Source of the DNA: a virus
Virus record (IMG/VR): IMGVR_UViG_3300032311_000787
Coordinates: 1 to 35,852 of that record
Reading direction: 5' to 3' (one strand)
DNA length: 35,852 nucleotides
Shown: positions 23,190-28,829 of the stretch, one piece after another
Numbering within the stretch: the first letter of the stretch is position 1
Layout: each line of letters begins with the position of its first letter
Translations under genes and position numbers: made by a program
Notes under the pieces: model-generated
The model's database searches: none
Told to the model about the DNA's origin: nothing
The model's input: the letters and a program-made list of their open reading frames with translations, nothing else

Positions 23190-23531
23190 TCAAGCGGGCG
23201 GTTTGGCCTCACGCGCAATGTTCGCTTGGATGTCCGCTTCTAGGGCGCGGATATCGTCCCCCCTCGTGTGAAACTCGGAGTTTTCGTAGTTAAAGTCTAC
23301 GGCCCTTGCCGCAGCCTCCAGCCCTAGCCGGATGCCATCTAGTCGGGCGGCGTCGATCAGGTGTTGATTGAGGATGCGGAAGTCGGAGACGTTAGGCCAA
23401 TCCATGAACGGCGCGATGCCGTCAGTAGGGACAGAGACGTCGAAATGAAGGCCTTTCGTCACCAACACCGCGACCCACACGTCATCCGCGACCGGCTGGG
23501 GTCCGCCGTTGTGTTCGATCCACTCACTCAC
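23190..23531 (-). CDS. Small protein at the end of the early operon
   Basis: A 113-residue protein beginning MSEWIEHNGGPQPVADDVWV, a start shared by many phage proteins of the form W-I-x-H-x-G-G-P-x-P. The remainder is a beta-rich segment and an acidic helical C-terminus. It overlaps the DUF3310 gene by 8 bp and is the last gene before the terminator. Function unknown; such genes usually belong to variable early regions. Confidence 0.7.
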   Translation of the reverse strand: MSEWIEHNGGPQPVADDVWVAVLVTKGLHFDVSVPTDGIAPFMDWPNVSDFRILNQHLIDAARLDGIRLGLEAAARAVDFNYENSEFHTRGDDIRALEADIQANIAREAKPPA

Positions 23532-23733
23532 CGCCGATCCTCCTCAGATACCAGATGGCCTTAGACAGGTCCTGCTTCAGGTCGCCCTTCTTCCCGGCGC
23601 GGGAAACGTATTTCAGCGCGTTGCCAAGGCAGAAGGCACGGAAACCGTCAGGCCCTAGCTTGGCCTCTAAATAGTCGATAGTCTCAATCCCGCCGTCTGT
23701 GTAGTGGGACGGGTGGTTCACTGGGTCGCTCAT
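23524..23733 (-). CDS. DUF3310 family protein
   Basis: A 69-residue protein with the DUF3310 signature: NHPSHYTDGGIETIDYLEA at the start, FCLGNALKYVSRAGKKG in the middle and AIWYLRRI at the end. DUF3310 proteins occur widely in phage replication regions, sometimes fused to nucleotide kinases. The biochemical role is not established; a link to nucleotide metabolism is suggested by context. It overlaps both neighbours by a few bases. Confidence 0.85.
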   Translation of the reverse strand: MSDPVNHPSHYTDGGIETIDYLEAKLGPDGFRAFCLGNALKYVSRAGKKGDLKQDLSKAIWYLRRIGGE

Positions 23734-24284
23734 GCTGCCTCCCTCGCCCGCTTAGGGGCCTCATAAACCCGTCTCAGGTTCTCCAGCGCAGCCCGCACGA
23801 TGGCCGGTTGTGCATCCCTGCCCGTGACGCCAGAAACCCGCTCCACGATGCCCCGCCATGCCATAGGGCGGTCTTCCTCGACCGTGGCCACCATGAACGC
23901 AATCAGCAGCGCCTCATCCATCGGGCCGACACCGGCGAGGGTCTGCTCCACCTGTCTGCCGGCAACCAGCATCCGGTCTGTCACCAGCTCGGCGGATCCA
24001 GACCCGCCGTCGACGAACTCCGTCCGTCCCGTTGCCCCTGACAAGCCGCGCCAGATGGCCCAGGTCTCGGCTAGGCGCATTGCAGCGGCGTGGTGGTTTG
24101 GCGTGATCGAGCCCGACCGCAGCAGGACGGTGAAGACGTTGGAGCGCCAGGCCGAAAGGATCTTGCCGTCCGGTCCAAGGTTGACCTCGGCACCCATGCT
24201 GGCGAGGCGTTCCACCTCCGCTCGGGTGTTGGCGCGTTCCCGCTCGGCGGCTGCGGGGTCGTGGGGCTTGCGGCGTCGGCTCAT
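23730..24284 (-). CDS. DUF6456-like regulator
   Basis: A 184-residue protein. The region 60-175 follows the DUF6456 layout: an Arg-rich helix, then AAMRLAETWAIWRGLSGA, then a helix with VGPMDEALLIAF, and a final AIVRAALENLRRVYEAP. Such proteins in Alphaproteobacteria are regulators or are encoded near replication genes in prophages. It is the only regulator-like protein near the end of the early operon and so a candidate for a late-gene activator. This role is inference. It overlaps both neighbouring genes by four bases. Confidence 0.6.
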   Translation of the reverse strand: MSRRRKPHDPAAAERERANTRAEVERLASMGAEVNLGPDGKILSAWRSNVFTVLLRSGSITPNHHAAAMRLAETWAIWRGLSGATGRTEFVDGGSGSAELVTDRMLVAGRQVEQTLAGVGPMDEALLIAFMVATVEEDRPMAWRGIVERVSGVTGRDAQPAIVRAALENLRRVYEAPKRAREAA

Positions 24285-24790
24285 GCGGCTTGCTCCAGGG
24301 CGTGAGCCAGCAGCCGGCGCGAGGAGGCCAGGGCTTCACAGGTGGCATTCATCTCGGCCAGCGTCGGGAACCATGTCGCCGTCAGGGCCAGCTTCATGCA
24401 GGCGGCTTTCGCCACGTCGGCCGGGAAGCGCATCAGGCACCCGGCGTAAAGCTCCAGAGCAACCGCCGTTCCCGCTTCCGACTTCCGCCCCCCTGCCGTC
24501 GCGGCTTGGAGCATCACCAGCCAGTCCTCGGCCTGGTCCTTTGTCGGGCCGGTCAGAGCGCCCCTCATGCGGGCTGCAGCCAGCGGGAGGTTCTCGGCAT
24601 TGCTCCCCGGCAGGACGCGGGCTCCGACCGCCAGCGCCCGGAAGCCGCCGCCGACCGGGAAGCGCAGTTCGGTCTCAACCGTAACCTCGACGCCGAGCGA
24701 CGAGGCTAGCGAAGTCAGCAGGGCCTTGTCCGCCGCCGCCGGGTCGGGCTGGGCGAGAAGCCACCCCCGAGCCACCTCCTCGTCGGCCAT
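24281..24790 (-). CDS. Replication-associated protein, overlapping the initiator gene
   Basis: A protein of about 169 residues. The start is uncertain: the ATG at 24790 gives a 116-bp overlap with the initiator gene, a longer reading (to 24895) would overlap more, and a later CTG is possible. C-terminal features are EDWLVMLQAATAGGRKSEAG, then YAGCLMRFPADVAKAACMKL and WFPTLAEMNA. This pattern (alanine-rich helices and a W-P-T-x-A-E motif) recurs in phage genes placed after replication initiators. A helicase-loader-like role would fit the place (lambda P position) but is not proved. Confidence 0.65.
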   Translation of the reverse strand: MADEEVARGWLLAQPDPAAADKALLTSLASSLGVEVTVETELRFPVGGGFRALAVGARVLPGSNAENLPLAAARMRGALTGPTKDQAEDWLVMLQAATAGGRKSEAGTAVALELYAGCLMRFPADVAKAACMKLALTATWFPTLAEMNATCEALASSRRLLAHALEQAA

Positions 24791-25421
24791 CACGGTCACG
24801 GAGGACCCAGTTGTGCCAGGTCCGGGACCAGTCGAGCTTTCGGGCCGCAGAACCGGCCTTAGCGAGCCAGTAGTTTCGAAACTCAATCGCTGCACGTTCG
24901 ATCTCCTGTTCGGTTAATCCGGCTTCCTGCGCTCTGGCGATGTCGTGTCCGTCAGGTTCCCAGTCCTCATGCAGACGGGAGCCCCCTGGGGGGACCAAGG
25001 GGGGTTTCTTTCCTCTGGTAGGTTCAGTGGTAGGTTCATACGAAGTAAGCCCGGAAACCATTTCCCCACCCCCCGGAAAGGATTTCCCCACCCCCCCGGA
25101 AACGGTTTCCCCACCCCCGGAAACGGTTTCCCCCCCTGTGACAGGGGCTTCCTCGGCCCATTCGAAGCAGATGAGGTCGCTGGATCGGGACCCGTCGTCG
25201 CGGGTGCGGACCTTGCGGGAGATGATGCCCTTGCTCTCGAGGGTCATCAGGGCGGCGCGAACCGTCCTCGGGGTCAGGCAGCTTTCCTCCGCGACGGTGC
25301 GCTGAGACGGCCAAGCCTCGCCGCGCTCGTTCGCGTAGTTGGCCAGGACGATGGCAACCAGCTTTTCGGAGGCTGTGACGCCCCTAAGCGCGAGCGCGCG
25401 GGTCATAGCCTGAACGCTCAC
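24675..25421 (-). CDS. Lambda O-like replication initiator with internal origin
   Basis: A 248-residue protein. Residues about 1-85 form a winged-helix domain of the HTH_36/phage initiator type (WPSQRTVAEESCLTPRTVRA is the HTH). Residues about 97-123 are glycine-rich and encoded by the four iterons (25053-25131). The C-terminal part holds helices and a final DWSRTWHNWVLRD motif typical of phage initiators, followed by a Gly/Arg-rich tail. As in lambda O, an origin embedded between DNA-binding and C-terminal partner domains is expected. The gene sits in the early operon, before a probable helicase-loader gene. Confidence 0.8.
   Translation of the reverse strand: MSVQAMTRALALRGVTASEKLVAIVLANYANERGEAWPSQRTVAEESCLTPRTVRAALMTLESKGIISRKVRTRDDGSRSSDLICFEWAEEAPVTGGETVSGGGETVSGGVGKSFPGGGEMVSGLTSYEPTTEPTRGKKPPLVPPGGSRLHEDWEPDGHDIARAQEAGLTEQEIERAAIEFRNYWLAKAGSAARKLDWSRTWHNWVLRDRDGRRGGGSGVASRPARPGGGGQGPADFASLVARRRGYG
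25053..25131. other. Four iterons, probable replication origin
   Basis: Four near-palindromic 13-bp cores (GGAAACGGTTTCC-type) start at 25053, 25075, 25098 and 25119, with spacings of 22, 23 and 21 bp. Copies 3 and 4 are identical; copies 1 and 2 keep the flanking GGAAA/TTTCC. The spacings are not all multiples of three, so one copy is read in another frame. This shows conservation at the DNA level. The array lies inside the initiator gene, as in the lambda origin. An 11-bp direct repeat (25016-25026 and 25028-25038) is adjacent. Confidence 0.75.
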
Positions 25422-25750
25422 CCCTGCCCTCCCATGCGCTTCTCGTGGGCGCGGATGGCGTGAAGGATGGTGCTGTGGTCCCGGTCGAGGTAGCGCCCGA
25501 TCTGGGGAAGCGAGAACCGGCGACGGCCATCCGCCCCGACAATACGCGACAGACGCCAGGCCAGTTCCTGCCGCGCCATAACCGTTGTGTTATCCCGATC
25601 CCTGCCGAGTATAACCCTAGGCTCCAGACCGTGTTTGACGGCCATCTCGCGGGCGATGGAGCGGACGAGGTCCCTTCCCTTCGGGCCGGGCTTCGGCCCT
25701 GTGTAGGGCATCCCAAAGCCGGGGATGCAGCCGGGCTGATAGGTCAGCAT
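25418..25750 (-). CDS. DnaA domain IV-like DNA-binding protein
   Basis: A 110-residue protein. The start at 25750 (ATG overlapping the upstream stop) is chosen; a longer reading would run through the GcrA-like gene. Residues 27-105 match the C-terminal DNA-binding domain of DnaA: an IAREMAVKHGL helix, FSLPQIGRYLDRDHSTILHA (the DnaA signature region, with RDHSTILHA) and a final AHEKR. No AAA+ ATPase domain is present. It may bind DnaA-box-like sites in the phage or host origin and so either help phage initiation or compete with host DnaA. Confidence 0.85.
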   Translation of the reverse strand: MLTYQPGCIPGFGMPYTGPKPGPKGRDLVRSIAREMAVKHGLEPRVILGRDRDNTTVMARQELAWRLSRIVGADGRRRFSLPQIGRYLDRDHSTILHAIRAHEKRMGGQG

Positions 25751-26301
25751 CGGGCGGCCACCTTCTCCACCCGGCGGTCGAAGACGCGCTGCGGGGTTTT
25801 CAGCGGGATCCACGCCAGCCGGTGGTGCGTCGGGCAGTAGCTGGAGCCGGTCTTCACCGCCTCGCCACAGGCCAGCGTATCGGCCCCCTGCCCAGCCACC
25901 GGCCAGGCACAGGCACACGGCGCACGGTCCACCAGCGTGACGGGCTCGACACCGTCCAGGGGCTGCCAGACCTCGCAGTCGATCACCCGCCAGGCCTTGC
26001 GCTCGGCATCCGCCGAACGATGCCAGACGCCCGCGCCGATATTCTCGGCAGGCGTGGCGACAGGTCGCGGCGCCTGCGAGCGCATCCGCGGTTCCGCCTT
26101 CGGCCTTGGCTGGGCGACGGCGCGGGGCTTGGCCGGCGTGACCGGGAACTCCACCCCGGCCCGCTGGAGCCGGTGCGCCCGGCCGATGGCGGCATTGCGC
26201 CCAACGCCAAGGGTGCGGCCGATCTCAGAATAAGGCGCACCCTCTTTCCGAAGCCGGATCAGCTCCGCGTCGCGCTCGGCAGTCCAGGCAAGGCCGTTCA
26301 T
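25744..26301 (-). CDS. GcrA-like cell-cycle regulator homologue
   Basis: A 185-residue protein. The ATG at 26301 overlaps the upstream stop (ATGA) and is preferred over the upstream in-frame start. Residues 6-45 carry the GcrA-type HTH (WTAERDAELIRLR and GVGRNAAIGRAHRL). After a basic, proline-rich linker, residues 128-165 carry the second conserved region: CACAWPV, ACGEAV and YCPTHHRLAW, with Cys/His spacing (C131, C145, C156, H159) like GcrA. In Alphaproteobacteria GcrA binds sigma70 RNA polymerase and methylated GANTC promoters. A phage copy could redirect host transcription or activate phage promoters. Confidence 0.85.
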   Translation of the reverse strand: MNGLAWTAERDAELIRLRKEGAPYSEIGRTLGVGRNAAIGRAHRLQRAGVEFPVTPAKPRAVAQPRPKAEPRMRSQAPRPVATPAENIGAGVWHRSADAERKAWRVIDCEVWQPLDGVEPVTLVDRAPCACAWPVAGQGADTLACGEAVKTGSSYCPTHHRLAWIPLKTPQRVFDRRVEKVAARC

Positions 26302-26657
26302 GCCGCCAGCCTCCGACCGGGCCACACCAGCGGGCGAGCGATGCCGAACGGGCTCCGCTTGTCGCCGCTATCCGAGAACGCACAGAACCCGCCCTGATCC
26401 ATCACGGCGGCGGCATGGCGCTCGCAGTCTTCCATCTGGCGTTGACGCAAAACCCGCAGATCGCGCTCCGTCTCCACCGAGGCCGCCTTCATCGCTCGCG
26501 GCTGCGACTGCGCTTGCTGCGCCTCGCGGCGGAGGCGATTAAAGCGGTCCGAGACCGCTGCCGGCGACTTGCCGAGGGCCTGCCCGATTTCCCGGTTTGT
26601 CCGGCCATGCCAGCGCATCGCCACCAGGGTGAAAACTTCGTCGTCCGTCCAGGTCAT
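26298..26657 (-). CDS. Second GcrA/Myb-like HTH protein
   Basis: A 119-residue protein. The N-terminus (MTWTDDEVFTLVAMRWHGRT and SPAAVSDRFNRLRR) has the same Trp-containing helix-turn-helix arrangement as GcrA and Myb/SANT domains. The rest is a charged helix and a Gly/Arg-rich C-terminus; no GcrA-like Cys/His region is present. It is directly upstream of the GcrA homologue and overlaps it by four bases, so the pair probably arose by duplication or serves related DNA sites. Confidence 0.7.
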   Translation of the reverse strand: MTWTDDEVFTLVAMRWHGRTNREIGQALGKSPAAVSDRFNRLRREAQQAQSQPRAMKAASVETERDLRVLRQRQMEDCERHAAAVMDQGGFCAFSDSGDKRSPFGIARPLVWPGRRLAA

Positions 26658-27025
26658 GCTGCGTAAATCCTCAGTTGAAGGGAGCCCGGTTTCGCGGGCG
26701 GGGTGTTGGACCAGACGAGGAAAATCCCCCTGGCCATATGGTCGTCTTCGATCACCCCGGCCCGTTTCAGGAGGTCCGAAGTGGGCTTTTCGAGGTTGCC
26801 GAGGTCACGGCGCCGGAGGTCGGGCGGGGTCGCCTCGATCAAGAGCCGGTAATGCTTCAGCGGGGCCTGGTGCTGCAGTTGCTCGGCAACGGCCTGCCCG
26901 GCTTCCAAGATCCATTCGCGATACCGCTTGGACAGGATGACCCGGCCATTCACAGCGCGATGGGTGGCGTTGACCGAGGGCGGGTAAGGCAGGGTCAGGG
27001 AGATCACCGGGACCCCCTCAGACAC
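26654..27025 (-). CDS. RusA-like Holliday junction resolvase
   Basis: A 123-residue protein starting with GTG. The RusA motif is clear: LPYPPSVNA near the N-terminus, RRRDLGNLEKP (71-81) and KRAGVIEDD (87-95). In E. coli RusA the metal ligands are two Asp in DLDN, a third Asp near residue 91, and K76. Here the first Asp (D74), the Lys (K80) and the late Asp (D95) are kept, but the second Asp position is Gly76. Activity is therefore uncertain. Role by family: cleavage of four-way junctions in replication and recombination. It overlaps its neighbours. Confidence 0.85.
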   Translation of the reverse strand: MSEGVPVISLTLPYPPSVNATHRAVNGRVILSKRYREWILEAGQAVAEQLQHQAPLKHYRLLIEATPPDLRRRDLGNLEKPTSDLLKRAGVIEDDHMARGIFLVWSNTPPAKPGSLQLRIYAA

Positions 27026-27174
27026 CCATGAACGAACTCCCGCCGTTCGGCCTCGATGTGGCGGATCGACCGATGCTTGGCCCTCGCCTCCGCAATGCGG
27101 CGGTCAAACTCGGCTAGCTTGGCGTCGAAGGCCGAGGGCTGGCGGCGCAGGCGGTTGAGCAGGGCGCGGATCAT
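27004..27174 (-). CDS. Small helical protein (56 aa)
   Basis: A basic, strongly helical 56-residue protein whose middle contains FDAKLAEFDRRIAEARAKHR. The ATG at 27174 overlaps the stop of the upstream small gene (ATGA), and its end overlaps the RusA start by 22 bp. The amphipathic, charged sequence resembles small phage proteins of unknown role. Evidence is operon continuity and good codon use for this genome; no family recognised. Confidence 0.5.
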   Translation of the reverse strand: MIRALLNRLRRQPSAFDAKLAEFDRRIAEARAKHRSIRHIEAERREFVHGCLRGSR

Positions 27175-27329
27175 CGGACCGCGTCCAGCGCATCGGCCAA
27201 GGCCTCACTCAGGGTGAGAAACACCTTGGCCTGAAGGTTCGACACCGCCAGCAGGGCGACGGTCGGAACGAGGGCCAGATACAGCCCGAAGATGGCGCAC
27301 CAACGCGCCGGTTCGATTAGCAACCTCAA
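27171..27329 (-). CDS. Very small membrane protein (52 aa, TTG start)
   Basis: A TTG start at 27329 is preceded by GGAGG with a seven-base spacer (27337-27341). One strong transmembrane segment (about residues 10-30, CAIFGLYLALVPTVALLAVS) is followed by a short acidic tail. The gene overlaps the last 125 bp of the upstream 143-residue gene in another frame and then joins the next ORF by ATGA. It could be a membrane-acting early toxin or an inhibitor; no evidence beyond topology. The alternative is that it is a chance frame. Confidence 0.45.
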   Translation of the reverse strand: MRLLIEPARWCAIFGLYLALVPTVALLAVSNLQAKVFLTLSEALADALDAVR

Positions 27330-27636
27330 GCTGCTTCCTCCGCTCCTGTTGAATGTGACTTTCGAGGCTGCACCCGATCACGGACGACAGGACCGGCAGG
27401 GCGACGCCCCAGCCTCCGGCCTTCCAGACCTTGTCGATGGTCGCCGCCGAGGCCGTGGCCTCGATGACGCCCCGCGCTTCGTCGGCGCTCAGGCCCCATT
27501 CCCGTTCGACCGCCTTGCGGCGCCCTACAGGCCAGCGGCTCGTGCAGTAGCTGGCCAGCGCATCACGCGACTGGCGGGTGGAGATGGGGAAACTTGCCCC
27601 ACCGCGCCCGAGGTTTTCCATGTGTGTCACCGTCAT
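27205..27636 (-). CDS. Early operon protein, unknown function
   Basis: A 143-residue protein. The N-terminal 100 residues look like a real helical protein (SRWPVGRRKAVEREWGLSAD, ARGVIEATASAATIDKVWK, GGWGVALPVLSSVIG). The C-terminal 40 residues are Pro/Arg/Gly-rich and overlap the 52-aa membrane-protein frame, so the true end is less certain; a frameshift cannot be excluded. It shares a palindromic ribosome-binding-site region with the divergent plus ORF at 27660. I recognise the N-terminal pattern from alphaproteobacterial phages but know no function. Confidence 0.55.
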   Translation of the reverse strand: MTVTHMENLGRGGASFPISTRQSRDALASYCTSRWPVGRRKAVEREWGLSADEARGVIEATASAATIDKVWKAGGWGVALPVLSSVIGCSLESHIQQERRKQLEVANRTGALVRHLRAVSGPRSDRRPAGGVEPSGQGVSHPE

Positions 27637-27983
27637 TGTTGCACCTCAGGAGGTGACGAGTGACGGACTGGAAACAGAACGCTTACGAAGCCGCCCGGCG
27701 CTGTTGGACACACAGCCGGGTGGAGACTGACACCGAGACCCGAAAGGCCCTGGAGCGGGCTGGAACCCGCTTCTTCTGGCGGGCCTGCGGGATGGAGAGA
27801 GGACCAAGCGGTCCCCTCCCCCCCGTCAGGCTTGCGGGACATACCGGCTACAGAAGCACACCGCGCAGGGGACCGGCTTGACCCATAGGGCTGCCCCGCC
27901 ATTGCGGCGGCGCCCGACCAACCGCCGGGAGAAAGGACCCCCGCGCGGAACTCGCGGACCGTTGATGTGGTCCGGTAATCCAT
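27633..27983 (-). CDS. Doubtful minus-strand ORF between Cro and the next early gene
   Basis: A 116-residue open frame. Its ATG overlaps the stop of the Cro-like gene (ATGA) and its stop overlaps the start of the 143-residue gene (ATGA). This perfect coupling on both sides favours it. Against it: the product is rich in Ser, Gly, Pro and Ala and has no recognisable motif, and an opposite-strand ORF with a strong ribosome binding site covers most of it. Both readings are listed. The truth may be one or both. Confidence 0.4.
   Translation of the reverse strand: MDYRTTSTVREFRAGVLSPGGWSGAAAMAGQPYGSSRSPARCASVAGMSRKPDGGEGTAWSSLHPAGPPEEAGSSPLQGLSGLGVSLHPAVCPTAPGGFVSVLFPVRHSSPPEVQQ
27642..27655. promoter_or_regulatory. 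Palindromic shared ribosome binding site region
   Basis: CACCTCAGGAGGTG is a perfect palindrome (CACCTC-AG-GAGGTG). Read on the plus strand, AGGAGGT (27648-27654) serves the GTG start at 27660. Read on the minus strand, GAGGTG serves the ATG at 27636. The RBS regions of two divergent starts are thus the two halves of one palindrome. Confidence 0.6.
27660..27881 (+). CDS. Doubtful plus-strand ORF opposite the early operon
   Basis: A 73-residue frame starting with GTG, preceded by AGGAGGT with a good spacer. The first 45 residues look protein-like (MTDWKQNAYEAARRCWTHSR). The last 25 are Pro/Gly/Arg-rich and look less so. It lies antisense to the minus frame described at 27633-27983. No plus-strand promoter is visible, and a leftward transcript must cross it. 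It could be a small regulator or nothing. Confidence 0.4.
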   Translation: MTDWKQNAYEAARRCWTHSRVETDTETRKALERAGTRFFWRACGMERGPSGPLPPVRLAGHTGYRSTPRRGPA

Positions 27984-28183
27984 CAGGCTGCCTCGACGCT
28001 TTCAGCGGCCAGCAACGCGTCGAGCGTGATGGTCGGAAAGGCTTGGATCAGCTCAGGCCAGGCAGTCCGAGGGATACGCTCTCGGAACTGCCACATGCGG
28101 ACGGTTTCCGTCCGAACGCGCAACGCTTCGGCTACCGCTCGGGCGCCGCCGTTGTTCTTGATGATGTCGCGATGGGTAGGCAT
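27983..28183 (-). CDS. Cro-like repressor
   Basis: A 66-residue protein with a single HTH (GARAVAEALRVRTETVRMWQ) typical of Cro/YdaS-type proteins. It is divergent from the CI-like gene and first in the early minus operon. The -10 element at 28190-28195 places transcription start at or next to its ATG (28183), and no ribosome binding site is visible, so it is probably translated from a leaderless mRNA. Role: competes with the repressor at the shared operators and commits to lysis. Confidence 0.8.
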   Translation of the reverse strand: MPTHRDIIKNNGGARAVAEALRVRTETVRMWQFRERIPRTAWPELIQAFPTITLDALLAAESVEAA

Positions 28184-28189
28184 GGCGAA

Positions 28190-28218
28190 ACACTACAGAC
28201 AGTAGCGTTTGCCCGCAA
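28190..28218 (-). promoter_or_regulatory. Early leftward promoter (cro promoter)
   Basis: On the minus strand, TTGCGG (28218-28213), a 17-bp spacer and TAGTGT (28195-28190). An operator (28193-28205) overlaps the -10 element. The 20-bp block from spacer to -10 is identical to that of the rightward promoter at 28801-28829. Confidence 0.7.
28193..28205. promoter_or_regulatory. Operator O1 at the cro promoter
   Basis: CTACAGACAGTAG on the plus strand; its reverse complement is exactly the operator at 28814-28826. Near-palindromic around a central G/C, with CTAC/GTAG arms. Confidence 0.7.
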
Positions 28219-28250
28219 CCTATTTCTTACACCCTGTGACGCGAGACTCG

Positions 28251-28263
28251 CTACCGTCGGTGA
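28251..28263. promoter_or_regulatory. Weak operator O2 just before the repressor start
   Basis: CTACCGTCGGTGA matches the operator at 28780-28792 at ten of thirteen positions. It overlaps the presumed ribosome-binding region of the repressor gene, so occupancy could autoregulate it. A GACTC (GANTC) site lies just upstream at 28245-28249. Confidence 0.5.
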
Positions 28264-28264
28264 C

Positions 28265-28663
28265 ATGCAGGATTGGACCAGCCTCCGCGACCCGCATGAA
28301 CGTATCAGGTGGGCACGTCTGAATCGGACGCACTTCGTCCGACCCACGGATGCAGCTCGCTCTCTAGGCGTGAAACCCGGCACTTATCGGACCTGGGAGA
28401 TTGCCAAGGCGGACGGCGGCCGGGCGCCCATGCTTTCCGAGATGCAGCACCTGGCCCGCAAGTTCAACGTGTCCTGGCGCTGGATGCTGACCGGCGAGGG
28501 TGCCCCCGACACCGACACCGACACCGAGATGAACGTCATGGCCGGCGGCATTGCCGAACGCCTGTCCCGCGTCGATGCCGTTAAGCGCAAAGACGCCCTC
28601 CGCGCTATCAACGGGATCCTAGACGCCTTCTCTGGCGAACCGCCCCTCCAGACCGGGACCTGA
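28265..28663 (+). CDS. CI-like repressor, short, without peptidase domain
   Basis: A 132-residue protein starting at the ATG of 28265 (a longer upstream reading runs through the Cro operator region and is rejected). Residues 25-75 form an XRE-type HTH (TDAARSLGVKPGTYRTW) with the motif WRWMLTGEG that follows it in many phage repressors. The C-terminal part is short, with a DTDTDT repeat and helices, and no S24/LexA-like autocleavage domain. Induction would therefore need another trigger, such as an antirepressor. It faces the Cro-like gene. Confidence 0.78.
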   Translation: MQDWTSLRDPHERIRWARLNRTHFVRPTDAARSLGVKPGTYRTWEIAKADGGRAPMLSEMQHLARKFNVSWRWMLTGEGAPDTDTDTEMNVMAGGIAERLSRVDAVKRKDALRAINGILDAFSGEPPLQTGT

Positions 28664-28673
28664 CCGCCGGGGA

Positions 28674-28716
28674 TGTTCACGTGTTCATCTCCCTAAGGGG
28701 CGTGAACACGTGAACA
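28674..28716. other. Long inverted repeat with two CACGTG cores
   Basis: TGTTCACGTGTTCA (28674-28687) and TGAACACGTGAACA (28703-28716) are perfect 14-bp inverted repeats with a 15-bp spacer that can itself form CCC-TAA-GGG. It follows the repressor stop codon and precedes its terminator. It could be a cruciform, a protein-binding site or a stable mRNA 3' structure. Confidence 0.65.
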
Positions 28717-28725
28717 AGAACGACA

Positions 28726-28746
28726 CCTCGCTCCGGCGGGGTTTTT
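28726..28746 (+). terminator. Rho-independent terminator of the repressor gene
   Basis: CCTCGC (28726-28731), loop TCCG, GCGGGG (28736-28741) and TTTTT (28742-28746). Six-bp stem with one G-U pair. It separates the repressor transcript from the next rightward promoter. Confidence 0.75.
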
Positions 28747-28779
28747 CATGCGCCCAACCCTACAGCGTCAGAAAAAACG

Positions 28780-28792
28780 CTACAGTCTGTAA
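28780..28792. promoter_or_regulatory. Operator O3, upstream of the rightward promoter
   Basis: CTACAGTCTGTAA, a 6-1-6 near-palindrome (the perfect form would be CTACAG-T-CTGTAG). A weaker half-site (CTACAG) begins at 28760, 20 bp upstream. O3 lies just upstream of the -35 element. Confidence 0.6.
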
Positions 28793-28800
28793 TTTTCCGC

Positions 28801-28829
28801 TTGTCGGGTGACGCTACTGTCTGTAGTGT
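28801..28829 (+). promoter_or_regulatory. Rightward promoter of the recombination/integration operon
   Basis: TTGTCG (28801-28806), a 17-bp spacer and TAGTGT (28824-28829). The operator at 28814-28826 overlaps the -10. The start site would be near 28836, giving a short leader with GGAGA (28852-28856) before the ATG at 28863. This 20-bp spacer/-10 block is an exact copy of that at the cro promoter. Confidence 0.7.
28814..28826. promoter_or_regulatory. Operator O4, overlapping the rightward -10
   Basis: CTACTGTCTGTAG, exact reverse complement of O1 at the cro promoter. Embedded in the 20-bp block that is identical in both promoters (28811-28830 and 28189-28208). Confidence 0.7.

Noticed and set aside
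25751-25918. N-terminal extension of the DnaA domain IV gene
   Set aside because: It would run inside the GcrA-like gene and is Gly/Arg/Pro-rich; the ATG overlapping the GcrA stop is sufficient.
27878-28264. Long plus-strand extension of the repressor
   Set aside because: It crosses the Cro-like gene and operators; a normal start at 28265 gives a complete HTH repressor.
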